NCBI GenBank assembly: GCA_030762935.1 | Contig: CM060900.1 | Location: 290,932,236-290,996,235 of the forward strand | Length of the DNA stretch: 64,000 nucleotides | Reading direction: 5' to 3' | From: Hymenopus coronatus | Lineage: Eukaryota; Arthropoda; Insecta; Mantodea; Hymenopodidae | The notes under the pieces: generated by a model | What the model saw: only the letters and a program-made list of their open reading frames with translations | Database searches by the model: none | Told to the model about the DNA's origin: nothing | Program-made: the position numbers and the translations under genes | Part shown: piece by piece, positions 44,525 to 55,878 of the stretch | How positions within the stretch are numbered: position 1 is the first letter of the stretch | How the letters are laid out: every line of letters begins with the position of its first letter

Positions 44525-45095
44525 TTATTTTGTATGGAACAGTATGAAGCAACAAACATGAAGTGGCACAATGGTATTAATGCACTGTGCTGTACATTCT
44601 TTCTTACATTGATGACAGTGAAGTTGTTCCTTCTTTCTCAAAATGGGATATAGAAGCAAATGTGTGACATAATGCTCCAGTTTATCATATATAGAATCAA
44701 TTTTTGCAATTTTACATGATCTTCCTGTTTGCATATGGTCCAAAGACCATTATCAGCATATTTTACTGGCAAGTTATGAGCACCTTGGTATGTTTTGAGC
44801 CATGGGAGATATCCATTACTTGGCCACCCACATCTGAATTCCTGCATCATTTGTCAAAAGTGGTAGTGTTAGAAATGTTATATTGTTAAACAAATCTTTA
44901 TTGCAAATAATGGCTGGAGCTTTCAACTGAGTTGCTGGAACATTATGATAATTTTTAGCTTCATCACTAGGGTCTGTCAAATCATGTGTAGCATTAGTCA
45001 GTGGTAACAGAGGAACATCCAAATCACTATTAGGCATACCATCATCAGCACTCATCAGCATTTCAAGAAGTTCATCTAATGCCACCCGTTTCCTG
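44525..45095 (-). pseudogene. Possible piggyBac-like transposase relic
   Basis: On minus, 45,085-44,816 is open and reads VALDELLEMLMSADDGMPNS and then NKDLFNNITFLTLPLLTN, resembling the acidic N-terminus and the DNFFTSLPLL block of piggyBac transposases. 44,743-44,525 ends with RKKEQLHCHQCKKECTAQC and then VPLHVCCFILFHTK, matching the cysteine-rich C-terminal domain (C..C...C....PLH..CF..FHT). The catalytic core between them is missing, so this would be an internally deleted copy. No TTAA-flanked inverted repeats were verified. Tentative. Confidence 0.45.
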
Positions 45096-45099
45096 CAAA

Positions 45100-46013
45100 G
45101 GAAGTGTAATTTTTGTTTACATCACATTACTCTTCAAATTTATTTATTACTATTACATTTTATTTTATTTTAATGAAACAAGAGTAATTCTATTGAAAAA
45201 CTTTGGTTTATAAAGCAAAAGTTTGCAAACAGGATTTTATATGGTTATTTGTGAAACATCCATAACATAAATATGGGTTCTCAATTCTGATATACATAAT
45301 AATGAAAATTCTCACATCCTAAATGATGCTAAATATAACTGAGCATATCACATACATTTTAGTGACTTATATCGGTATAACATGCATTTTACATATGCAC
45401 TCAGGTCATAGCAAAAGACAAATGGTAGAAAACAATTATCTGAATTTTGTATGCATAAAGCTAATGTCCTTCAAAAATTATGTGCTTAAACAGTCAGTCA
45501 CTGCAGTTATATCGAGCATGCAAATACTCATATTTTACTTTGCTATATTAATATGGTATTCTGAGAGAACATGTGAGCAGCTATCTCCCTATTACATGTG
45601 TGAACTGAGAAGTTATACTTACACATCTACTAGAAGGTCAGGCAAATAATCCATGTTTAGGAAACCAAGTTTTCTCATGTACACAGAATAATGCTGATTT
45701 AACAATGAAATCAAATATTCTTATAATCATTGTATGGGTTAGTTGGATGAAGTGTATACTAAAGCTATCTTCTGGAAGGTAGAATAAAGTGGTAGTATAA
45801 GAAGTTCCAAGTTCCTCTACAAAAATCCTTCCAGAAGGACAACAGCCTGTTTGAGTTAATTCTATTCTTGTTTTTACTGTGGAAAACTTAATAAAAAGTT
45901 AAAATGCACCATTATAATAAATTATAAAACAATAAACCAAATATAAATGTTGAAATTAATGCTGTTCTCTTAATTTTGTTCTTTTCTTGTTCTATTCCTT
46001 TCTCCTGTAAAAT
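45100..46013. other. AT-rich DNA upstream of the copia element, nothing recognised
   Basis: A 108-codon plus frame (45,323-45,649) has no recognisable features. No repeats were found. Confidence 0.35.
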
Positions 46014-46296
46014 TGTTGGAAATGTATTTAAGTTTTTCTAGTGTGGCTACATTATAAATGTTTTAATGAAAAAGAAGGAGACAAAAAAGAGGATGGTGTA
46101 GGTTTGACAAACTATATGTGTAAAAGTGAAAGTTGTAAAGTACTATTTTGTTAAGTTGCACAAAAATATGTTGAATCTAAAATAATATGTGTGAAACAAT
46201 ATACTGAAGGCAATAATGTATGTATAGAAGATGCTTCAAATGCTGCTACCCAACCAGTTCCTAGGATTCACTGAATAACCTCTGATATTCTAGTAT
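46014..46296 (+). repeat. Copia 5' LTR
   Basis: It begins tgttggaaatgtatttaag and contains gtgtggctacattataaatg, then agaagatgcttcaaatgctg and ctacccaaccagttcct. Aligned by eye with both parts of the 3' LTR, and moderately diverged from it, so the insertion is not recent. The right end is uncertain by about 20 bases. Confidence 0.8.
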
Positions 46297-46330
46297 GTTA
46301 ATGATGCTGTGGTTTGGATTCAAAGCAAAA

Positions 46331-46682
46331 TGCTGAAAATGACTGAGAATAGAGAAGAATTCAATCTGATGATGTTTGATGGTACTAAGTGGAGATGTTG
46401 CCTACAATGGGAATGAAAGGACATAGGGAAGTGATGAAAACAGCATTAAAACCAGAGAATGTATTGAACATTAAATCAAGGAAAATGAATGTTAAGGCAG
46501 AGTATTACATAACTGATAGTGTTAACAATGAGCAATTGAAGATTGTCATTATGAAAAGCACTGCAAGACAAATGCTACAAAATTTTGATGTTACTTATTC
46601 AGCCAAGTCAAGTGTAAGAGAAAATTGTTAAGCTTAAACATGCAAGAGAATCAAGACCCTACAGAATTTTTAAACAGTTTTG
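46331..46682 (+). pseudogene. Copia gag, first part
   Basis: Starts at ATG 46,331 (MLKMTENREEF). It continues MMFDGTKWRCCLQWE, then the open stretch AEYYITDSVNNEQLKIVIM and FDVTYSAKSSVRENC, and after a frameshift DPTEFLNSF at 46,670. These blocks match copia-family gag proteins (FDG..W, IT.S....L..I, A...W..L). The sequence is cut at 46,682 by the CR1-like LINE and resumes at about 51,868. Confidence 0.75.
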
Positions 46683-49146
46683 TATTGTATTTATTTTCAT
46701 CCATAAAAACAAGCACCATACATGCTATAGGGCACATCAATTCAAGATACAATAAAAAACAAAATTATATCAAGATGCATACAAGATTAAATACAGAAAT
46801 ATAAGATTTAACAAATTTTAAATATAAAATGAGAGAACATACAGAATTGAGTCATACAGACAATTTTTAAAATTAGTAAAATTTACATCAGCTCCTTATG
46901 TATAAATTTATCTACAGTATGAAAGCTATTGTCCATTAAGAACTTAAAATTCTTTTGAATTTTAGCTGGGGTTCAATGTTCTGTATATATTGGGATAGTT
47001 TGTTGTATAAATGTAGAACAGCATATATGAAGCTATTTTCATACAGTTTGGCTCTATGTGAGTTTACAAATAAATTTTTCTTTTTTCTGGAGCTATATGT
47101 ATGAATTTCAGCATTTGTTCTGAAGTATTTTAAGTTTTCTTTTGTACAGTTTAGCAGTTCATAAATAAACATACATAGTAAGGGAAAATTTTAATTTTTT
47201 TAAATATGGTTTACAGTTAGTTTTATTTGGGACAATAGCCATAATTCTTATCACTTCTATCTGCATCCTGAAGACTTTAATACTGTTTTTATAATTTCCC
47301 CAAAAGATAATACTGTATACTAGTAGACTATGAAACTATGCAAAATAAACTACTCTAAGAATATGCAGACTGGACATAAATTGGACTGACCTTATTAAGA
47401 GGCATATCTTATTAAGTGTTTTAGTCAGGATGTCTGTATGTATTTCCCAAATTAAATTTGCTTCTAATAACAAACCTAAGAATATATTAGAGTTTACGTA
47501 CTTTATTTTGTCTTGGCCAAGTTTAATTTTTGGACATATAACATTTTTATTAAGTTTATTATGGAAGCTTAGAACTCCTGTTATCTCTTTATTTAGTAGT
47601 AACAAATTTGTACACCATTTTTTAATATGCTGTAGAGCATTACATATTTGATGATTAGTATCATTTTCATTTGCCGCCATTACAAAAATACTTGTATCAT
47701 CTGCAGAAAGTGTTACATTCACATTTATCCAACTATCTACTGTATCAGTTAGGTCATTTACGTACATTATAAATATTAATGACCCAAGGACAGATCTTTG
47801 AGCCAAAATATATTTCATATTTTTAAAATCAGACAGGTCTTCTGTAATTTCATTGGTTTTACAGTCAAAATATTCAATTTCTATAGATTATTTCCTATTT
47901 TAGAGATATGCTTTAAACCAGTTTAAAGTTAATCCTCTCACACCATATACAGATAATTTCTCAAGTAAAAGCAAATGATCCACCATGTCAAATGCTTTTG
48001 TTAGATCTAGAAATAGACCTAATCCTAATTGTTTATTACCTAATGCATCATAAACCTGTCAACAAAATATATTAGTGCGGAATTAATAAAGTTATTTTTC
48101 CTGAAGGCATTTTGATTTCATTTATTATTTTGAATCGTTCCAGGAATTTCAATAATGAGGTACACATTATTCATTCAAATATTTTTGCAAAAGTGGATAT
48201 TACCAATATCAGTCTGAAATTTTCAGCTCTATTCTTTTTAACTTCCTTGTAGATAGGTTTTATCTTTGCTTCTTTTAGTTTCTCAGGAATAGTCCACTTT
48301 CTAGTGAAAGATTTGTGAAATAGCACAGTGGTTCAATTAGAAATGAGGCACCTCTTTTGCAATATAATTTGAGAGTCCATCAATCCCCAGCAATTTTTTG
48401 TTTTTTAATGTGTTTATAACTGTTTTAATTTCCTCGGTTGTTACTGGCATTAAAAGAGAGTATTTTCATTATATTTTAGACTTAACTTATCCGTTCTTAC
48501 CAATGAATTCTCTTTGGCACATTTTCAACAACACTTGTGTAAAAATTGTTAAAATAATTCAGCAACATCTTTGGGATTGCTTATCTTTTGACTAACACTC
48601 TTTATACAATAGTAATCTATATTTGCTTCAGATTTAGTTTCACCCTTGATTATTTCCCACAATGATTTAGATTTATTAACTGCTCCATTGATTGTGCTAT
48701 CATAATGTAACCTCTTTGCTTCCTTGATTATCTTATTATATATTCTTTTCATAATTCAAATAGTAGGTTTTTTAATCTTCTGATACTTCATTTTTGCTAG
48801 TATATTTACTTAAGAGCCTTAACCGTTCTGCTGATTTCTGTATCCCATTTGTGACCCATGTATTTTTTGTGTAGATTTTTGACTACTGGTACCACTGCTT
48901 CAAAATAAAAATCAAGTTTGTCTAAGAACTTATTAGTGCTTCATTTAGTGATTTGATCATATATATATTTTCCCAAGTTTCTTTACCCAATAAAAAGTTT
49001 AGATAATTCAAATTTGTAAGCCTAACACTTTTAAGAACTTTGTATTCCCTTTGTTGAGATGAGCAATTTCTCATTGAATGGCTAACTGCAGTACCTGAGC
49101 ATAATGATCAAATAGTGCTGAGTCAAATACCTGAATTTCATACATC

Positions 49147-49517
49147 CATGGATCTCCCGGTAAACCACAAGGTGATCTCAAATTATTTTGAGATGACAAC
49201 CCCAATGATGACTTACATCCGAGTCAGTTGAGAAATTCAATGCTATGCCAGCATATTGCCATGGTAGCTCAGAGATCGGGAGATCTGTGGCTCAAATCCC
49301 GGCTATGGCATTGAATTTTTCAGTCTGACTCTATCTATCCAACTCCTGTCCTACACATGGCTTGTGTGAAGAAACAATTAATCCAATACCAATTGACCAT
49401 AATAGTTGGCTATACTATGAATCCTGGGACTTTAAGTAGTTACATGATTATATGTCGCCATTGGGGTTGTCATCTCAAAATAATTTGAGATCACCTTGTA
49501 GTTTACCGGGAAACATG
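49147..49517. mobile_element. Inverted-repeat (MITE-like) element carrying an S4 SINE
   Basis: The left arm 49,147-49,207 (catggatctcccggtaaacc...gatgacaaccccaatg) and right arm 49,459-49,517 are reverse complements over about 58 bases with few mismatches. Each arm contains its own short palindrome (tctcaaattattttgaga). The 250 bases between hold one S4 copy and no coding sequence. This is a non-autonomous DNA-transposon layout. The flanking target duplication is not clear. Confidence 0.8.
49229..49390 (+). mobile_element. S4: tRNA-derived SINE copy inside the inverted-repeat element
   Basis: It runs from gtcagttgagaaattcaatg to gtgtgaagaaacaattaatc, the same as 49,527-49,700 but missing about 28 bases in the A-box/anticodon region (tagctca | gagatcgg). 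The B box ggctcaaatcccg is retained. Confidence 0.75.
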
Positions 49518-49526
49518 CAGGTCAGT

Positions 49527-49700
49527 TGAGAAATTCAATGCTATGCCGGTATGTTGCCATGGTAGCTCAATGGCAGAGCAACCGGGCTAGAGATCGGGAG
49601 ATCTGTGGCTCAAATCCCAGCTATGGCATTGCATTTTTCAGGCTGACTCTACCTATACAACTCCTGTCCTACACACGGCTTGTGTGAAAAACAATTAATC
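49527..49700 (+). mobile_element. S4: tRNA-derived SINE copy beside the inverted-repeat element
   Basis: Begins gtcagttgagaaattcaatg. The tRNA-like part atggtagctcaatggcagag has an A box, and ggctcaaatccc a B box 37 bases later. The tail is cttgtgtgaaaaacaattaatc. It starts only 10 bases after the right inverted repeat. Stems pair too poorly for a functional tRNA. Confidence 0.75.
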
Positions 49701-50559
49701 TGGTTTATATTCATGTCTCCCACTATTAGATACTATATCTCCTTTTGATTGTCTATAGAATTCTAAAATAATTTTCAAATTTTGTAAGCAAACTATGACA
49801 TTACAGGTTGGATTTCTATATACATAAATTAGAGCCATTTTGAACTCAATTAGCTCACATATACTGACCTGAAAGTCTTTTTCTTTATTTAGGTACTTAA
49901 ATTCATAAAATTTTTATAAAGCCAACAATGGATTTTACACATATACACGACCCTCCATTTTTCTTAATTTTTCTACAATAAAAACTGGCAAATACATAAT
50001 TTGGTAAACAAAACTGATTTATTTCCAGTTCCTCCAGCCAGTGTTCAGTTAGGCATATTGCATTTACATTATTTAATTTTGAATTTAATAATACTTCTAT
50101 ATTATATTTTTTGTTTCTCAAACTCTGAATATTTTGGTTAAAGATTTTATTTACAGTATAAGCTTTTTCTTATGTAGTTTGAATAAGTTTGAGTATCAGT
50201 GTTAATTGTTTTGGCTGGAGAAATAGACATTGAACATTTGTTTTACAAATTCAGTACATTGAATATCTAAATGCATATCAGAACTTCTAGTTTCTGTTCG
50301 AAACGCATCCACCTTTGTCTCTACTAGTTTCCCATCAGCAGTGAAGATATCACATTGTGTAATAACCTTCCAAACTTGGTTTAAGTGAGCCGAAGTGAAC
50401 CCTACCAAAATCCCAATCATTTATACAGAAAGTTGCAGCCACCATCAAACAGTTTGTTACACCACACATCCACTGAATTTCCTGATTAATGTCCCTGATA
50501 TATCTCATACACAGATCACAAATACTATTAGACATCAAATTTCTGTTTATCTGTAGGGA

Positions 50560-51860
50560 ATTTATAGGGCGTGTCTTCTAATATCCGCTGGCCCCTCCGT
50601 CACTCTATATGGTGGAATGGGGAGGGGTTGTAGCTTACTGCTGTAGTACAAGTTGCCTAATCTCACTTCCAGTTGAGGGAGGGGCTATTCCTAATTAGCA
50701 AATGAGTATAGGTATTGGTCCGATATAGAACATTCATCTGCAAGGTGACAGTATCAGCCCATAAAATAAAAACATGATGTATTAAAGTACAGACGGTAAG
50801 GAATGAGGTGTATGGAACAAGACAGTGCCGGTTTCTTTCTGTACCTTGTGTACCGCTCACATTTATCAAATCCATAGAATCACCCATTATATGCTGGGGC
50901 CTAACAACCACACCTAATGCCGTTTGTTCCAGCATGAATCAATACCACATCAGCCATTGATTGTCGCAAGTTATTTTCTCCATTTGATGTTGACGCTCCA
51001 TCACTTTAATACCAGCAAAACAATATACCTTGTATTCCTTTTCCTTCCCACGAATTTTAACAATGAATCTCCAGGCACTAGCACATTTTTCTTCTTTACT
51101 TCACGTGTTGTAGAATCCCTTTGGACCGGATTTTCAAACGCTTGAGCACTTCTATTTTTTTGTAGTGTTTAACGGCTGCTTTTACCACTTGTGGCACCAC
51201 AGGCAATGACACCAGTGATACATGGCATAAAGAAGGATCACCGGTGGAATGCAATGGCGGGGGAAATTGGAGAATCCAGAGAAACCCTGCTCTTGTGCCG
51301 CTTTGTCCACCATAAATCTCACATGTGGTCGCTTGGGATCGAATCCAGGTTGTCTAGGTAAGAGGCGAGTGGTCTAACCACTTGACCGTGGAGCGGCCCT
51401 TGAGCACTTCCATCACTTAACTCATCCAGGATTTCAAACCTGTTTCTTGTTACGAAGCTTGTAACACTTCGCTCGGCTGGTTGAGGTCCCATATATCGTT
51501 TTCCTGTTTCCAATGAAAAACTTTGATTTCTGTTTTCAGCATTTGTTTTATTTCTTATCTCTTCATTTTCTTTTTTTAAAGTACTTATCTCATTTTGGGC
51601 AAAGTAGATCTTTGCTTATTAACAAGATCACCTTAGAAGCAACACGATCGTTTCACTCACCACAGACGTAGCACATGTTCAGTTTTTTATCATCCACATG
51701 TTTCTTTCCACCAACTTTATTCTCAGTAGTTGTTTGATTGTTGTTAATTTTGAACATTGCCTTTGATTGAATATTGCTCGCTTCTTTATCACAATTTGTC
51801 TTTAAAACTTGACTGGCTGCTCACGTCACTACAGCAACTACCGGCGTCAACTTGGTATAT
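50560..51860 (-). pseudogene. CR1-like ORF1
   Basis: Minus frames near 51,720-51,600 read KKHVDDKKLNMCYVCGE and then ASKVILLISKDLLCPK, a C..C.......C..C type cluster seen in ORF1 proteins of CR1-type LINEs. After the S1 SINE the frame 50,935-50,663 is open for 90 codons (MLEQTALGVVVRPQHIMGDS and TSFLTVCTLIHHVFILWADT). Whether this part is an esterase-like domain, known in some CR1 ORF1 proteins, cannot be decided from the sequence. Confidence 0.5.
51141..51410 (-). mobile_element. S1 SINE, full length, with a 12-bp target-site duplication
   Basis: 51,153-51,398 is flanked by cttgagcacttc on both sides (51,141-51,152 and 51,399-51,410). Read on minus: ggccgctccacggtcaagtg, A-box region gtggttagaccactcgcc, B-box region ggattcgatcc, the body, then ggtaaaagcagccgttaaac and an A-rich end. 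This is the clearest complete S1 copy, about 246 bases. Confidence 0.93.
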
Positions 51861-51867
51861 CTAAGAA

Positions 51868-52330
51868 GCATATTAATAAGCTAAGTAACACTGGGGGGAA
51901 ACACTTCAGAAGAGGATACATTTTAATTGCTTATTATTATGTGTGCCTGAAAGTGTTGCTCACGTAGTGAATATTGCAGATGCTCTATCCAAAAAGGAAA
52001 AAATCCTTTGAATATGTGAAATCAAAGCTAATTTTGGAATTCAACAAGAGAGAAGTCAAAAAAATGTTCAATCCCTTGCAGTAGAGAAGAAATCATATGT
52101 GTGTTATGGGTGCCTACAGTCTGGTCACTATCAAAGAGACTGTCGTACAGATAAAGGCGAAGGAAAGCACTCAAATTGTAAAGGTGGACTCAACTTTGAG
52201 GAAACAGCCACCTAAGGGTGACCTGCAACTGGTAAAGAACAAATCCAAACGCAGGAAGAGGTATGGTGTCAGCTAGAGATACCAGGAGAGCAAGAGGAAC
52301 AACACGAGGATGACCCCAGATGTAGACAAC
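51868..52330 (+). pseudogene. Copia gag, second part with zinc knuckle
   Basis: KLSNTGG at 51,870, CVPESVAHVVNIADALSKK at 51,945, then SFEYVKSKLILEFNKREVKK, and CYGCLQSGHYQRDC at 52,100. The last is a complete CX2CX4HX4C knuckle, the nucleic-acid-binding end of copia gag. The frame changes at least twice. Confidence 0.75.
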
Positions 52331-52369
52331 TGAGGAGAGGTCAGAAAAATGTCATTTGATGTTCAAGTG

Positions 52370-52530
52370 ATGGCTAATTTGGTGAGTAAATATTGTAATG
52401 CTAAATTTAACGAAACTGTGTCATGGTTGTTAGACAGTGGATGATCAGATCACATAATTAACAATGACAGATACTATTCCAACTATACAGAGTTGGACTC
52501 ACCAGGGAAATTTTAAAGTAGGTGATGGTT
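52370..52530 (+). pseudogene. Copia protease remnant
   Basis: Reads FNETVSWLLDSG, stop, SDHIINNDRYYSNYTELD at about 52,410-52,500. The DSG catalytic triplet and following SDH are the usual copia aspartic protease site, with a nonsense codon right after it. It is interrupted at 52,530 by the inverted-repeat element. Confidence 0.7.
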
Positions 52531-52769
52531 TAAATGAATTGAGTCACCTTTTCTACACTTTTTGCTCCAACTTTGTCTTGGTTTGGAGAGACCAGTACAT
52601 GTAGCATCAGTCAATACCGGAACTGAAGATAGAGTTAAAGTACCCTGAAACCAGTCTTCACAAATGAAGGCAAAGTTGGAGCAAAAAGTGTAAAAAAGGG
52701 TGACTCAATTCATTTATATTATGGCGCTCCACAGTCTAAAATACTTATTTTTATTTTATAGGTGATGGT
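52521..52769. mobile_element. Short inverted-repeat element inside the copia protease
   Basis: The left arm 52,532-52,575 (aaatgaattgagtcaccttt then ctacactttttgctccaact) and right arm 52,671-52,715 are reverse complements over about 44 bases with one or two indels. The host sequence aggtgatggt is repeated at 52,520-52,529 and 52,760-52,769, consistent with a target duplication of about 9-11 bp. An extra 45 bases (atattatggcgctccac...) lie between the right arm and the right host copy. There is no coding sequence. Confidence 0.8.
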
Positions 52770-53560
52770 ATTACATTGAAAAGTAATAAAATAGGAAATG
52801 GGTTAATGTTGTGTAATGTAAGTGGTAAATGGATTGAAATGGAAGTTTATAATAAATGTTTACTGTGTTCCAAGCATGAATCAAAACTTGTTGAGTATTT
52901 TATCAATTACCAATCTAAATAAAAATATCATATTTAGAAAAGAGGGAGCAGATATCTATGATCAAAATAAGGGGTTAATTGCAATTTCTGAGAGCAAATA
53001 TAAAAGTGTACATGTTAAATGGAAAGTTAGGTCATGATAAAGATATAATCCCATAAACAGGTGTTTTTCAAATGCCAAACAAAGAAAAATGCCATAGAAG
53101 TTTTAGTCATACCAACTTCAGTAATTTGGAAAAGATTTGTAAAAATGAAGTGGTAAATGGTTAGCAGTTGAAACTGAGTTTGAATATGTGGCGAGTGAAA
53201 TATTCTTAACAAACAAAATGTGTAAGTTGCCTTTTGAAAGAAATCGAAGATAATCGAAAGACATATTAGAAATCCTACATAGTGATGTAATTGGTCCACC
53301 AAGTCCACAGGCTGTAATGGCAAGAGATATGTTGTAACATTTATAGATGATTACAGCCAAGTTGCTAATTATATTGCAAAAAGTATAAAAGTAAGGTGTT
53401 TGATTGCCTAGTGGAGTTCACATGATTAATGCAAAACCAGACTGGTAAAAAAATTAAGGAATTTTACTGTGACAATGAAAAGAATCCTTAGATTGGAATT
53501 TCTACAAGTTCACAAAAGAATTGGGCTTTTACATAAAAACAGCTCTACCATAAACCCATG
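52770..53560 (+). pseudogene. Copia protease end and integrase remnant
   Basis: 52,822-53,037 is open: VNGLKWKFIINVYCVPSMNQ and SILSITNLNKNIIFRKEGAD, the usual segment between protease and integrase. The integrase core is seen at 53,270-53,390 as ILHSDVIGPPSP and NGKRYVVTFIDDYSQVANYI, with the first catalytic Asp (HSDV) and the second (IDDYS) kept. The zinc-binding H2C2 part is not readable. Confidence 0.65.
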
Positions 53561-54109
53561 AAATGAAAGGAGTTGCAGTAAGTTTCAACAGAACAGTGAT
53601 GGACAGAGCATGATGTTTAATATCTGAATGAGATACTGACAAGAGATATTGGCAGAAGGTATAAAACAGCAACTTACATTGGAAATAGAGTGTTGACAAT
53701 TACAGGGATAAAAAAGACCCCATCAGCAATCCTTACAGGAAGGAAACCAGATGTAACAAATTTAAAACTCTATGGAACTCTACTGTGAGAATTCCTGAAG
53801 AAAGAAGCACTTCCAAGTTGGATACTAAAGGAGTGAAAGAAAAACTAATAGGACATACAGACACAGGATACAAAGCATTAGGTTATAACAAGATAATAAT
53901 CAGCAGGCATGTGAAATAGACTGCAAGATGATAAAGATGAGATTACAAGAGATGTAAATCGAGAAAATGGAAACAAATTTGAAGGTGACAATGTAGTAAA
54001 CAATAAAAAAGAGTGAGGAGGTGATATAAATAAGAGACCTCAAAGGGAGAGGAAGCCACTAAGAAAATATCAGATTATGTCGTTCATGCAAACTTCTATA
54101 GTATAAGTG

Positions 54110-55060
54110 TAACAAAAAACTATGACGAATTAATTAGTAGTATTGAGTCAGCTAGGTGGGAAGACGCAAAGGAAGCAGAGATACATAACCTAGAGAAAAA
54201 TGATACGTGGAAGTTAGTGAATGATCCTAGGGATAAAAGCACAAAAGAAGTAAAATGGATTTGTGGAATCAAATAAAGTGGAAAGTACAATGCACGAGTA
54301 GTTGTAAAAGGATTTCAACAAATGTATGAGGAAAATGAGGAAATATATTCACCAATTGCAAGAATGAATGCATTCAAAGTACTATGTGTTAGAGGATTGC
54401 AAACTGAAGAAATGGGTGTGGAAACATTCATTTTAAATGGAATAATTAAATCAGTAGTATACATTTAATCAACAGAAAGATATACATATAACATTGAAGA
54501 AACTGAGGTGTGTCTATTGAAAAAGTCACTATTACAGACTGCGAGGGAGCCCATTCGAATAGTATGGATACTTTCAGGACTTTATGTGAAGAATTAATTT
54601 TAAAACATCTGGATATGATTACTGCATATATGCAGGGCTATATATATGTATCTTATATGTGGATGACCTATTGATCTTTGGAAAGTAAATAAAAAGTATT
54701 TCAGGTAAAGAAGATGTTTAGTAATTGATTTTGTTTTAAAGATTTAGGGAGAATAAATCAATACCTAAAAATCAATATTAAATATGATGCAGATGAAAAA
54801 CAAATGCTCTTAAGTCAAGAAGAATATTTACAAGTTTGGCAGAGAAGTACAAAGTGGTTGAACAAAAAAGGTTTGAAGTCAACCTGATAGTTAAACCAAC
54901 AGAAAAAGTGAACAAAATATTGAAGTATAGAAATCTGATAGGAACTTTATTGTATGTTGCAAATGTACATGCCCAGATATTTTCTATGCAGTAAGTTATC
55001 TGAGTCAATTTCAAAGTGCTTATGAAATATTTATATCATACAAGAATTTAAAATTAAGGT
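54110..55060 (+). pseudogene. Copia reverse transcriptase remnant
   Basis: It reads WEDAKEAEIHNLEKNDTWKL (54,155), YNARVVVKGFQQMYEENEEI (54,290) and MGVETFILNGIIKSVVYI. The catalytic YVDDLLIFGK lies at 54,655. Further on come KYRNLIGTLLYVAN and related blocks up to the S1 insertion. The block order matches copia RT, and the frames shift repeatedly. Confidence 0.7.
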
Positions 55061-55061
55061 A

Positions 55062-55316
55062 TGCATCAGACCGCGCAATGGCCGAGTAGTTTGACCACTC
55101 ACCTCTCACCTAGACGGCTCGAGTTCGATCCCAAGTGACAGCGTGTGAGATTTGTGGCGAAAAAAGCGGCACAGGGGTTCTCCAGTTTCCCCCGCCGTTA
55201 CATTCCACTGGAGCTTCATCTTCATTTCATGTATAACTAGTGTCATCACTGGTTATACATTGTAGTAGTAAAAGCATGCATTAAACACTATCAAAAAATA
55301 GGGAATGAATCAGATT
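55062..55316 (+). mobile_element. S1 SINE in copia, full length
   Basis: Head accgcgcaatggccgagtag, A-box region gtttgaccactcacctc, B-box region gagttcgatcccaag, body with ttccactggagcttcatcttc, tail gtaaaagcatgcattaaacac then tatcaaaaaa. The flanks atgcatcaga (55,063) and atgaatcaga (55,306) are a likely target-site duplication with one mismatch. Confidence 0.85.
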
Positions 55317-55790
55317 ATAGTGAAGAAATGAATGCATATGTGGATGCTGATTGGGCTGCAGACATAATGAACAGAATGACGACAAATAATATTTGTAATT
55401 AAAGTGTATGGAAATACAGTTTTGTGGAAATCATAAACCAGAAGATTGTGTTAACAGGGTCTACACATGCAGAATATTATGGGTTAGCTGATTATATTGA
55501 AGAAGTTTTATCTGTAAGGGGAGTTTTGGCTTACATTGATACAAAATTAAGCAAAAGTGTGGCAATCTATGAAGACGATAGTGGTGCAACAGCTTTTTCA
55601 AAGAACTGTAAATTTTGTAAGAATTCTAAGCATATAGATGTTAGCTATCGTTGTGTGTATGATTATGAGAAAAAGTCTGCAATTAGTGTACAAAAATTTC
55701 AACTGAGGATCAGATGGCAGATATTTTGATAAAGTTCATGTGTAAAGTAAAGTTTCAGAAATTCACAGATATGTTAGTAATTAAATAAAG
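55305..55790 (+). pseudogene. Copia RNase H remnant
   Basis: EEMNAYVDADWAADIMN carries the first catalytic Asp block (55,330). The open stretch 55,424-55,729 reads KIVLTGSTHAEYYGLADYIE (catalytic Glu), AIYEDDSGATAFSKNCKFC and SKHIDVSYRCVYDY, matching the STHAEY, DN..A and KHID blocks of copia RNase H. It is followed by DQMADIL in another frame, the usual gene end. Confidence 0.75.
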
Positions 55791-55865
55791 TTAAAAGGCA
55801 TATAAAACAATAAAATGTAATTGAATTATATAAAGATGCTTAGAGAAAAGAGTTGTAATTTTTCA

Positions 55866-55878
55866 AGTGAAGGAGGTG
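55866..55878 (+). promoter_or_regulatory. Copia polypurine tract
   Basis: Aagtgaaggaggtg directly precedes the tgttggaaatg start of the 3' LTR, the position and composition of a plus-strand primer site. Confidence 0.7.

Larger units (their letters stand above)
46936..50190 (-). pseudogene. CR1-like ORF2: endonuclease and reverse transcriptase
   Basis: The endonuclease start is seen at 50,121-49,903: NSKLNNVNAICLTEHWLEEL and NGGSCICVKSIVGF, the LTE.W block with its Glu. RT parts on minus are IYTKNTWVTNGIQKSAERLR (48,870) and an open stretch 47,818-47,336 with SVLGSLIFIMYVNDLTDTVD and VTLSADDTSIFVMAANENDT, where the catalytic DD is kept and the usual Tyr/Phe before ADD is Ser. The C-terminal region at 47,172-46,936 reads NAEIHTYSSRKKKNLFVNSH. 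Stops lie between blocks. Confidence 0.75.
46683..51867 (-). mobile_element. CR1-like LINE inserted in copia gag
   Basis: Minus-oriented. In order: ORF1 with a cysteine cluster (about 51,700), an endonuclease start (50,150), RT (49,010-47,340) and C-terminal region (47,172-46,936), then a 3' end at 46,683 (tggatgaaaataaatacaata). It contains an S1 SINE in ORF1 and an inverted-repeat element with an S4 SINE plus a second S4 SINE in the ORF2 endonuclease region. The gag text on both sides (EFLNSF | KLSNTG) is contiguous when the insert is removed, which supports insertion at one point. Confidence 0.75.
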
